In this document: positions 1 to 5,664 of the stretch, piece by piece
How positions within the stretch are numbered: the first letter of the stretch is position 1
Layout: each line of letters opens with the position of its first letter
Origin: Gemmataceae bacterium
Lineage (GTDB): Bacteria; Planctomycetota; Planctomycetia; Gemmatales; Gemmataceae
Assembly: GCA_025056835.1 (NCBI GenBank)
Contig: JANWVS010000154.1
Span: forward strand, 1 to 5,883
Direction of reading: 5' to 3'
DNA: 5,883 nucleotides
Notes under the pieces: generated by a model
Seen by the model: the letters and a program-made list of their open reading frames with translations, nothing else
The model's database searches: none
What the model was told of the DNA's origin: nothing
Translations under genes and position numbers: made by a program

Positions 1-1400
1 GCACCGCCGGTGCCTTGGTGGCCACCGGCTTGCCGACCTGGTACGTTCAAGAATTGCTCGTCCACGCTCAGGAAACCGCCGCCCGCCGGCCGGTCGGGGC
101 CAACGACCGCATCGTGATGGCCGCGATCGGTACCGGCACCAATCGCACCCGTCGCGGCTCAGGCCAACTTCATGGCGAACGCGGCTTCCACATCATGCAA
201 GACGCCATGCGCCAGCCCGGCGTGCAGATGGTCGCCGTCTGCGATGTCGATCGGCCCAATGCCGAATTCGCCGCCAATTACGTCCGCAACGCCCCGCAAG
301 GTGGCACCCGCGAGTGCCGCATCTATGGCGATTATCGTGAGTTGCTGCAAGACCGGAGCATCGACGCCATTACCATCGGCACGCCGGACCACTGGCACGC
401 CGCCATTGCGATCGCGGCCATGCGGGCCGGGAAGGATGTCTACTGCGAAAAGCCGCTGACGCTGACGATCGAAGAAGGCAAGGTGATGGCGCGGGTGGCT
501 CGTGAGACCAATCGGATTGTCCAAACCGGCACGCAGCAGCGCACCGAAATGGCAGGCCGCTTTCGCTTGGCGTGCGAATTGGTTCGCAACGGCCGCATCG
601 GCCACGTTCGGCAAATCACGACCCTCATTGGCGCCAACCCGGTGGGCGGGCCGTTTCCCGAACAACCCGTACCCGAGGGACTGAACTACGACTTTTGGCT
701 CGGCCAAGCCCCGCGGGAGCCTTACACCACCAACCGGTGCCACTATGAGTTTCGTTGGTGGTATCAGTACTCCGGGGGCAAAATGACGGATTGGGGCGCC
801 CACCATAATGACATTGCCCAATGGGCCTTGGGCATGGATGAGAGCGGCCCGGTGACGGTGCAAGGCAGCGGCACCGCGCCGTCGACCGACCGCATGAGCT
901 ACAATTGCCATCCCCAATTCGAGGCGATTTTCACCTATGCCAATGGCCGCAACGGCATGCCAGGCACGCGCCTGATTTGCCGCCATGGTCCCCGTCCCGA
1001 TTTCATCGCCCGAAACGGTAATCGCCCGTACGACAACGGCGTGTTGTTCGAAGGCGAGGACAACAAGTGGATCTTCGTCAGTCGAAGCACCATTATCGCC
1101 AGCGATCGCGCCCTCATCGACGAACCTTTGCCGCAGAACGCCATCCGCCTCGGTAGCGGCACCAGCCACATGGCCAATTTCTTGGAGTGCGTCCGATCGC
1201 GCCGCCAGCCGGTCAGCAATGCCACGGTCGGCCATCGCTCCTGTACCGTCTGCCACCTGGGCAATATCGCGATACGGTTCTTCCCCAATCAACTGCTGAC
1301 CTGGAACCCCCAGGAAGAACGATTTACCGGCGAGCGCTCGGAAGAGGCGAATCGCCACCTAAGTCGGCCGCGCCGCGAGGGATACGAACTTGGTGCCTGA
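1..1400 (+). CDS. Gfo/Idh/MocA family oxidoreductase, 5'-truncated by the window edge
   Basis: The family comprises NAD(P)-dependent dehydrogenases, often acting on sugars or cyclitols; the substrate cannot be read here. The frame is open from base 3 to the TGA at 1398-1400. The first residues (TAGALVATGLPTWY) resemble the hydrophobic end of an export leader, probably twin-arginine, so the real start lies upstream and the TTG at 15 is unlikely to be it. A Rossmann-type glycine-rich loop follows (AAIGTGTN, about 120-143), then CDVD at the end of the second strand, and the family's EKP motif with its catalytic-type lysine at 447-455. The C-terminal substrate domain carries DWGAHHNDIAQW at 789-824, where the family has its active-site Asp/His residues. 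The segment NFLECVRSRRQP...GHRSCTVCHLGNIA, near 1176-1274, is typical of the planctomycete branch. No interruption is visible. The family call is secure; the Tat leader is inferred. Confidence 0.93.
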   Translation, partial: TAGALVATGLPTWYVQELLVHAQETAARRPVGANDRIVMAAIGTGTNRTRRGSGQLHGERGFHIMQDAMRQPGVQMVAVCDVDRPNAEFAANYVRNAPQGGTRECRIYGDYRELLQDRSIDAITIGTPDHWHAAIAIAAMRAGKDVYCEKPLTLTIEEGKVMARVARETNRIVQTGTQQRTEMAGRFRLACELVRNGRIGHVRQITTLIGANPVGGPFPEQPVPEGLNYDFWLGQAPREPYTTNRCHYEFRWWYQYSGGKMTDWGAHHNDIAQWALGMDESGPVTVQGSGTAPSTDRMSYNCHPQFEAIFTYANGRNGMPGTRLICRHGPRPDFIARNGNRPYDNGVLFEGEDNKWIFVSRSTIIASDRALIDEPLPQNAIRLGSGTSHMANFLECVRSRRQPVSNATVGHRSCTVCHLGNIAIRFFPNQLLTWNPQEERFTGERSEEANRHLSRPRREGYELGA

Positions 1401-1435
1401 CCGTAGCCCTCGTGCTCGGCGGACTGCATGCCGCC

Positions 1436-1471
1436 CTCGCTCCGCGAGAAGAACTCGTCCCGCGGAGCGAG
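1436..1471. repeat. Perfect 11-bp inverted repeat downstream of the oxidoreductase
   Basis: CTCGCTCCGCG at 1436-1446 is the exact reverse complement of CGCGGAGCGAG at 1461-1471, with a 14-base loop. It begins 36 bases after the oxidoreductase stop. No T-run follows on either strand, so it is not a classical intrinsic terminator. It could protect the mRNA 3' end, act in a factor-dependent terminator, or fold in the leader of the next gene. Confidence 0.6.
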
Positions 1472-1551
1472 ACGGCAACATCGAAAAGCCCCCTTCGGAG
1501 CAGTGTGAGGCAACCTGCCAATCCACGGCGGGGTCGATCTCGTCTTTTCTG

Positions 1552-1580
1552 CTGAGAACTTGACAAGCGGCTCTTCTCAG
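1552..1580. repeat. 7-bp inverted repeat just upstream of the VIT-VWA ribosome binding site
   Basis: CTGAGAA at 1552-1558 pairs exactly with TTCTCAG at 1574-1580 across a 15-base loop. The 3' arm ends 6 bases before the GAGG ribosome binding site at 1587-1590, so a folded leader would place a stem directly beside it. A perfect TTGACA lies in the loop (1560-1565), but no matching -10 box follows at normal spacing. Confidence 0.4.
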
Positions 1581-1596
1581 GGAAGCGAGGTAGCGT

Positions 1597-4047
1597 ATGC
1601 GACGCTTTGTAGCGGTGTTGACATTGTTGTGGCTTTCTAGTCCAGCCCCGGCGACTGGGTTGCTGATTCCCACGGAGAAGAAACTTCCTCCGTTGGCCAT
1701 GCTCAGCCACCAGGTCCGCGTGCAACTGGAAGACCAGGTCGCCGTTACCAACATCGAACAAACCTTCCGAAACCACACCGACCGACAATTGGAGGCGACT
1801 TACATCTTTCCCGTGCCTAAGGGTGCGTCGGTACGAAAATTTTCGATGTGGGTCGACGGCAAAGAAGTGCCGGGTGAGTTAGTCGAGGCGGACAAGGCCC
1901 GCAAAATCTACACCGACATCGTGCAGCGCACGCTCGACCCTGGGTTGTTGGAATACATGGGAAACAATCTGCTCCGCCTCCGCGTCTTTCCAGTGCCGCC
2001 GCGCGGCGACCAGAAGATTGCCATCAGCTACACTAGTCTAGCCCAGAGCGAAAATGGCGTCGTCGAATATGTCTACCCGTTGCGCGCCGACGCGAAAGCG
2101 CCGACGACGCTCGAAAAGTTTACACTGAACGTCGCCATCAAGTCGCAGCACGCTTTGCAAAACATCTATTCGCCGACTCATGCCATCACCATGCAGCGGC
2201 CCAACGACAAGGAGGCCACCGTCGGCTTTGAGTTGAATCAAGCCACGCTCGACAAGGATTTTGTGCTGTATTACACCTCCAGCGGCCGGGATGTCGGCCT
2301 GACCGCACTGACGCATCGCCCTTCGGCGGGCCAAAACGGTTACTTCATGCTGCTGATCTCGCCCCGCTTTGAACTATCCAAAGCCCAGCAAGCGCCGCGC
2401 GATATGGTCTTCGTGCTCGATACTTCGGGGAGCATGCGCGGCAAGCGGATCGTTCAGGCCCGCAACGCACTCAAATACTGTCTCAGCCAGTTGTCTGAGA
2501 CCGATCGCTTCGCCCTTTTGAACTTCGGCACGACCGTCAATCGGTACGGCGAAGGGTTGCAAGCGGCCGGTGCCGAAGCGGTCGCAACGGCCAAGAAGTG
2601 GGTCGATAGCTTGGAACCCTCCGGCGGCACCGCGATCGACGATGCGCTGAGTGCTGCCCTGGCCTTGCGTCCCAACGATCCCAGCCGAACCTTCACTATC
2701 GTGTTCTTTACCGACGGCTGCCCAACGATCGGCGAGACCGACCCCAATAAGATCATCCAAAACGTCGTTAAGCGCAATACGGCCAACACGCGAATCTTCA
2801 CCTTCGGCGTGGGCGACGATGTCAACGCCAATCTTCTCGACCGCCTCGCAGACGAAACCCGCGCCGTTTGTACTTACGTGCGAGAATCGGAAGATATCGA
2901 GGCGAAAGTCTCCAGCCTTTACGGCAAGATCAGCAATCCGGTGTTGACGAACCTGAAACTCGAAGTGGGCAGCGATGTCCAGTTGAACGAGGTGTATCCG
3001 CCCCATCTCCCCGACTTGTTCCATGGGAGTCAACTGACCGTCTTGGGCCGCTATACCGGCAAAGGACACACTGCTGTGAAGTTGACTGGGACCGTCGGGG
3101 CCGACGTCAAAGAATACGTCTACGAACTGAACTTCCCGGAACGCACCGAGACGGAGAAGCCGTTCGTCGAGGATTTGTGGGCCCGGCGTAAAGTGGGCTT
3201 CATGCTTGACCAAATTCGCGTCAATGGCGAAAAGAAAGAACTGGTGGAGGAGATCGTAGCCCTGGCCAAGCGCTATGGAATTACGACGCCCTACACCAGC
3301 TACCTCGTCGTGCCGGATCAGCCGGTGCCGATCGTGCGCCGGCCAGGTCCGATACGTGAGCCGCTGCCGGCGCCGTTGCCGCCAGCCGTCTTGAGAATGG
3401 GACGTGGCGGCGCCGAACTCGATGGGCAAGCGATACGCGTGGAAGATTTTGCCCGTCAGCTGAAAGCGGACGGCAACCGCGGCGTCGGCGATGTCCGCGG
3501 AAAACTCGAGGCCGAACGCCTGGATCGTGAAGCCAAGGCCCTGGCGGCAGCGCTCCCCGCCTCGGCAACCGCCGGCGAAAAGAAAGCCGCTGAGGAGACC
3601 ATCAGAGCGTTCGATAAGGCCCTCAAGGAGCAAAAGGCGTTTCAACAAGCACGCGACGAGTTAGCTCGCCGCAATCTCCAAGGGGTCCAGGAAGGGCAGC
3701 TCGGGGTCGTCTTTGCCGTGCAGATGAACCAACTTCGCCACCAAGATCGCGTGACTCGGACAGCGTCTCGTAATGTCCAGAATCGCAACTTGATCGAGTT
3801 GGGAGGCGTTTGGATCGACGAGGCCTTTGATCCCAAAATGCCGGTTGTCAGCGTCAAGGCGATGTCCGACGCCTACTTCCGTATCCTGGAACGCCATCCC
3901 AAGATGCGTGAGGTATTCCAACTGGGTAACTGGATTGTTTGGGTCACACCCAGCGGTACGGCCTTGATTATCGATCAAGGGGCTGGACGCGAAGACCTCT
4001 CCGATGAGGAAATCGACCGCCTCTTCCTGGCTGCCGACAAGAAATAA
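1597..4047 (+). CDS. Exported VIT and VWA domain protein, complete (816 aa)
   Basis: This is a large exported protein with the architecture of inter-alpha-trypsin-inhibitor heavy chains and bacterial VIT-VWA surface proteins. Residues 1-19 form a Sec-type signal peptide (RR, hydrophobic core, likely cleavage after APA). The VIT domain spans about 25-150, including the YIFPVP and LRLRVFPVPPRGDQK segments. The VWA domain spans about 268-440 with a complete metal-binding site: D275, S277 and S279 in DTSGSM, T345 in SGGTAID, and D373 in FTDG. A linking region of about 445-575 follows and ends in RYGITTPYTSYLVVPD. A proline-rich linker (about 576-597), a charged helical stretch (about 605-690) and an unnamed C-terminal module (about 690-816) complete it. 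There is no C-terminal sortase motif or membrane anchor. The start is fixed by GAGG at 1587-1590, 6 bases upstream, and an in-frame TAG at 1591-1593. Its ligand is unknown; adhesion or envelope protein binding is inferred from the family. Confidence 0.95.
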   Translation: MRRFVAVLTLLWLSSPAPATGLLIPTEKKLPPLAMLSHQVRVQLEDQVAVTNIEQTFRNHTDRQLEATYIFPVPKGASVRKFSMWVDGKEVPGELVEADKARKIYTDIVQRTLDPGLLEYMGNNLLRLRVFPVPPRGDQKIAISYTSLAQSENGVVEYVYPLRADAKAPTTLEKFTLNVAIKSQHALQNIYSPTHAITMQRPNDKEATVGFELNQATLDKDFVLYYTSSGRDVGLTALTHRPSAGQNGYFMLLISPRFELSKAQQAPRDMVFVLDTSGSMRGKRIVQARNALKYCLSQLSETDRFALLNFGTTVNRYGEGLQAAGAEAVATAKKWVDSLEPSGGTAIDDALSAALALRPNDPSRTFTIVFFTDGCPTIGETDPNKIIQNVVKRNTANTRIFTFGVGDDVNANLLDRLADETRAVCTYVRESEDIEAKVSSLYGKISNPVLTNLKLEVGSDVQLNEVYPPHLPDLFHGSQLTVLGRYTGKGHTAVKLTGTVGADVKEYVYELNFPERTETEKPFVEDLWARRKVGFMLDQIRVNGEKKELVEEIVALAKRYGITTPYTSYLVVPDQPVPIVRRPGPIREPLPAPLPPAVLRMGRGGAELDGQAIRVEDFARQLKADGNRGVGDVRGKLEAERLDREAKALAAALPASATAGEKKAAEETIRAFDKALKEQKAFQQARDELARRNLQGVQEGQLGVVFAVQMNQLRHQDRVTRTASRNVQNRNLIELGGVWIDEAFDPKMPVVSVKAMSDAYFRILERHPKMREVFQLGNWIVWVTPSGTALIIDQGAGREDLSDEEIDRLFLAADKK

Positions 4048-4066
4048 GCTGCCGAATTGACTCGTT

Positions 4067-4131
4067 AACGGCCCGGCGTGCCTTCACGGTGAAGCGACCG
4101 CGTTTGAGCACCCCGGGCCGTTTGCTTTTTT
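4067..4131 (+). terminator. Intrinsic terminator of the VIT-VWA gene, with a nested hairpin
   Basis: Twenty bases after the stop codon, AACGGCCCGG (4067-4076) pairs perfectly with CCGGGCCGTT (4113-4122). After one mismatch the stem continues with GTGC (4078-4081) against GCAC (4108-4111). A second hairpin, CTTCAC/GTGAAG at 4082-4094, sits inside the loop. TTTGC then separates the region from a six-T run at 4126-4131. The stem, T-run and position fit a Rho-independent terminator, although the loop is longer than usual. Confidence 0.75.
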
Positions 4132-4175
4132 CGTCTCTCTTCAGGCCGCGAGCCGAGTCAAGCCCGAGATCGCGC

Positions 4176-4242
4176 AAAAAAAGCGGAAGCCATGCGCCTG
4201 ATGCTGTCGCCCAACCAGCATCAAGCCTTGCACGGCCTCCGC
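4176..4242 (-). terminator. Strong intrinsic terminator hairpin for leftward transcription
   Basis: Read on the minus strand, GCGGAGGCC (4242-4234) pairs with GGCTTCCGC (4191-4183) with one G-U pair. Four further pairs follow, then a 3-base bulge and an upper stem GCTTGATGCTG/CAGCATCAGGC closing on a 9-base loop. A run of seven T follows directly (4182-4176). This is a textbook terminator. It could end the tatA/tRNA-Val transcript, or be most of a small RNA starting near 4246. It lacks the GGAA tetraloop and conserved core of SRP RNA. Confidence 0.8.
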
Positions 4243-4495
4243 TCTGCTATCTATCCTACCAGAACATTTGCAAAGAACAAGGGAATTGTACGAAAAAATC
4301 GCACGCTGCAACGGGGATGTGGGATTGGTGCGGCCGGGTCGCGAACCTGCGAACGCGGATCGTGGAGGACTTCGCCCAGCTGCTTGCGAGTTTGTCGCGC
4401 CGCGCAAGCCGTACAGCCCGTGCCCCTCCAGCAAACAGGAATTGACAGCCGCTAAGCCGCTCGTTAATGACCTGCTGTGTTGGTGGCGGTTAAAC
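4243..4495. other. Unassigned DNA between the terminator hairpin and tRNA-Val
   Basis: I find no supportable gene in these 253 bases. Open frames on both strands give arginine- and serine-rich translations without a recognisable family, and the longer plus-strand one runs through the antisense of the tRNA. I looked for the conserved cores of RNase P RNA, SRP RNA and the tRNA-like end of tmRNA and saw none. A minus-strand T-run lies at about 4293-4298 without a good stem before it. The stretch could be a spacer, a decayed gene or an unrecognised RNA. Confidence 0.5.
4253..4280 (-). promoter_or_regulatory. Weak candidate promoter just upstream of the minus-strand hairpin
   Basis: On the minus strand TTGTTC (4280-4275) lies 16 bases before TAGGAT (4258-4253). 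The -10-like box matches the sigma70 consensus at 4 of 6 positions and the -35 at 3 of 6. A start near 4246 would give an RNA of about 70 bases consisting almost entirely of the hairpin and T-tract. A palindromic TTTGCAAA (4267-4274) sits in the spacer. Matches this weak arise by chance. Confidence 0.25.
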
Positions 4496-4569
4496 TGGGC
4501 GCTGAGGGACTCGAACCCCCGACCTCATGGGTGTGATCCATGCGCTCTAACCAACTGAGCTAAGCGCCC
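4496..4569 (-). tRNA. tRNA-Val with anticodon CAC
   Basis: The minus strand folds into a full 74-base cloverleaf. The acceptor stem is GGGCGCT with AGCGCCC, followed by discriminator A (4496). The D-stem GCTC/GAGC encloses the loop AGTTGGTTA. The anticodon stem CATGG/CCATG closes the loop ATCACAC, which places CAC at positions 34-36 and so reads valine GUG codons. The variable loop is AGGTC. The T-stem GGGGG/CCCTC has one G-U pair and a standard TTCGAGT loop. The 3' CCA is not encoded (GTT follows the discriminator base), so CCA must be added by nucleotidyltransferase. It lies downstream of tatA on the same strand and may share its transcript. A -10-like CACAAT at 4620-4615 has no partner -35. 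Confidence 0.96.
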
Positions 4570-4578
4570 CAAACCGAG

Positions 4579-4598
4579 CGACCGCGATGCGGCGGTCG
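4579..4598. repeat. 7-bp inverted repeat just upstream of tRNA-Val
   Basis: CGACCGC (4579-4585) and GCGGTCG (4592-4598) are perfect reverse complements around a 6-base loop. The repeat ends 10 bases before the mature tRNA 5' end, so in a precursor it would fold as a hairpin in the 5' leader. It has no T-run. A role in processing is possible but unproven. Confidence 0.35.
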
Positions 4599-4724
4599 AA
4601 GCCCGGGCTGTTCGATTGTGCCCCCTGTCCTTTCACGTCTGTCGGCAACCAGTCCGGCTCGCCAGAAAAACGACACACACCGTCATCGAACGGCCCTGGT
4701 CGAAGCTCGGCAACGTGGTTTGAG

Positions 4725-5042
4725 TCAAACTTGCGGCGAGGATGCAGTAACATTGGTGTTGACCGGCGCGTCCTCGAATTTGGGTGCCGATACCGTTACT
4801 TTCTGAGGCGCCCGTACCGGTTCAATCGGGGCGCTGCCGGCGCTGGGAACCACGGGACCGCTGTCGATGTTGTCCTCTAAGCCTTTCATACCTTTCTTAA
4901 ATTCGACAATGGTCTTGCCGAAATATTTGCCCATCTCCGGTAATTTCCGGCCAAAGAGAAGCACACCAATCACGAGGATGAGCAAAATCTCGGGAACGCC
5001 AAGACCAAAGACTGCGAAGAGGCTGGCAGAGTTAGCGAACAT
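4725..5042 (-). CDS. tatA: TatA-type Sec-independent (twin-arginine) protein translocase subunit, 105 aa
   Basis: TatA oligomerises in the inner membrane to form the passage for folded proteins with twin-arginine signals, after TatBC or TatC recognises them. A single membrane helix spans about residues 15-30 (GVPEILLILVIGVLLF). The family hallmark FGRKLPEMGK follows at 30-39, then an amphipathic helix to about 55 (KTIVEFKKGMKG) and a flexible tail rich in Pro, Ser, Ala and Val. FGRKLP is TatA-like, whereas TatB proteins usually have LGPxRLP; the glutamate before the helix (E18) is a feature sometimes seen in TatB. The chosen ATG at 5042 has GAGG 5 bases upstream. An in-frame ATG at 5069 would add nine residues, but its nearest GAGGA is about 14 bases away. 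No tatC is in the window. The gene converges on the VIT-VWA gene, with tRNA-Val downstream. Confidence 0.92.
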   Translation of the reverse strand: MFANSASLFAVFGLGVPEILLILVIGVLLFGRKLPEMGKYFGKTIVEFKKGMKGLEDNIDSGPVVPSAGSAPIEPVRAPQKVTVSAPKFEDAPVNTNVTASSPQV

Positions 5043-5047
5043 AGCAT

Positions 5048-5051
5048 CCTC
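5048..5051 (-). promoter_or_regulatory. Ribosome binding site deciding the tatA start
   Basis: The minus strand reads GAGG followed by the 5-base spacer ATGCT and then ATG at 5042-5040. This favours the 105-residue product over the 114-residue version starting at 5069. The shorter product also puts the membrane helix closer to the N-terminus, as is usual in TatA. Confidence 0.7.
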
Positions 5052-5096
5052 GTTGACAACGATCCACATGACGGAACCAGAACGTCCTCAGCCTTA

Positions 5097-5118
5097 CACT
5101 CTCTTATCAGGGAGAGTG
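5097..5118. repeat. 7-bp inverted repeat overlapping the tatA -10 box
   Basis: CACTCTC (5097-5103) and GAGAGTG (5112-5118) are exact reverse complements around the 8-base centre TTATCAGG. The centre contains most of the proposed -10 box, and the left arm covers the predicted start region. This is where a dimeric repressor could bind, but no regulator is known and the arms are short. Confidence 0.4.
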
Positions 5119-5131
5119 CTTCCGCCGTCAA
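5103..5131 (-). promoter_or_regulatory. Sigma70-like promoter of tatA
   Basis: On the minus strand TTGACG (5131-5126, 5 of 6 consensus) is separated by exactly 17 bases from GATAAG (5108-5103, 4 of 6). Transcription would start near 5096 and give a leader of about 54 bases before the tatA ATG. This is the best promoter match in the window. An inverted repeat overlaps its -10 box. Confidence 0.6.
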
Positions 5132-5207
5132 GCCCTCAAGAAACGTCGATTAGCCGCAGCTGACGGCCGACGCGAAACCGGACGAACCCGCCGTTCGTCT
5201 TCGTGGT

Positions 5208-5227
5208 GGGTACAATTTATTCTACCC
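5208..5227. repeat. Imperfect 20-bp palindrome with AT-rich core in the divergent intergenic region
   Basis: GGGTACAATTTATTCTACCC matches its own reverse complement at 16 of 20 positions: GGGTA/TACCC outer arms and AAT/ATT inner arms. It contains a -10-like box on each strand, TACAAT on plus (5211-5216) and TAGAAT on minus (5224-5219), each 5 of 6 to consensus. Neither has a convincing -35 at normal spacing. It could be an operator or paired divergent start site between tatA and the gene at 5665. Confidence 0.35.
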
Positions 5228-5421
5228 GGCTGCGAATTCGAAAAAAAGATGCTTTGCGAAAAAAGCCAAAACGGAGGCTCTTCCCTAGCCGCGCACGATA
5301 AGCATGGGGCCTACCCGCTAGTTCCCAGCAGCATTCCAAAAAGTTCGCCCGACGCCCGCAGCCGATTCCCCTGCCGCACTCAGCACCGACCGTCCACGAT
5401 CAGATCATACCGTTCCGTATT

Positions 5422-5449
5422 CCGGACAATTCGTTTTTTGCCTGTCCGG
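5422..5449. repeat. 7-bp inverted repeat with a T-rich loop
   Basis: CCGGACA (5422-5428) pairs exactly with TGTCCGG (5443-5449). The 14-base loop holds six consecutive T (5434-5439). Because the T-run is in the loop rather than after the stem, it does not form a standard terminator. No function is assigned. Confidence 0.35.
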
Positions 5450-5664
5450 CACCGGCAACTGGCCGCTACACACTCCGCCGGCACGGCCGGGTTGGGATCC
5501 GGGACCGAGTCAAACGTGGAACTGTCGCGCCGACGTGGTGAATTCGCCAAGGGGCTTGCATTGCCGCGACGGAAGCATAGGGTATGCCCCGCCGCTCGGA
5601 CTTGACGTTTCGACTTTTGGCCCTGAGGGGACCAGCGATTTTTTCCACCATTTGAGTACCTGCC

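Larger units (their letters stand above)
5132..5664. other. Divergent intergenic region without a recognised gene
   Basis: The 533 bases separate the tatA promoter from the ATG at 5665. Open frames here, including a 118-codon one on plus (5249-5605) and several on minus, give Arg/Ser/Pro-rich translations with no recognisable domain. Only the palindrome at 5208-5227, A-tracts at about 5241-5264 and the inverted repeat at 5422-5449 stand out. A TTGACG at 5602-5607 on the plus strand has no -10 box downstream, so the promoter of the 5665 gene is not resolved. Confidence 0.5.

Noticed and set aside
159..1358. 399-codon open frame on the minus strand, opposite the oxidoreductase
   Set aside because: It is antisense to a gene with clear family motifs. 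Its translation has no recognisable domain, and long antisense frames are common in GC-rich genes.
1560..1588. Perfect TTGACA -35 box before the VIT-VWA gene
   Set aside because: At 16-18 base spacing there is no -10-like sequence, and the site would overlap the ribosome binding site, leaving almost no leader.
1618..1640. Second TTGACA within the first codons of the VIT-VWA gene
   Set aside because: It encodes part of the signal peptide, and no -10 box stands at usable spacing.
2374..3648. 424-codon open frame on the minus strand, opposite the VIT-VWA gene
   Set aside because: The plus strand carries intact VWA motifs through this stretch. The antisense translation matches no family I know and has no supporting ribosome binding site.
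4176..4246. Small SRP RNA (ffs) as the identity of the minus-strand hairpin
   Set aside because: The conserved SRP core with its GGAA tetraloop and AGCAGC side is absent; the loop is a simple 9-base GTTGGGCGA.
4325..4360. T-arm-like GGTTCGCGACC followed by CACCA on the minus strand, suggesting a second or degraded tRNA
   Set aside because: The loop lacks the invariant A58, the would-be T-stem does not pair, and no acceptor, D or anticodon stems can be built upstream.
4268..4558. Plus-strand open frame ending in RDSNPRPHGCDPCALTN
   Set aside because: This C-terminus is the well-known false translation of a tRNA gene's opposite strand; the real feature is tRNA-Val on minus.
5249..5605. 118-codon plus-strand open frame between tatA and the last gene
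   Set aside because: The translation is Arg/Ser/Pro-rich without any domain, there is no ribosome binding site, and it looks like random frame use of intergenic DNA.
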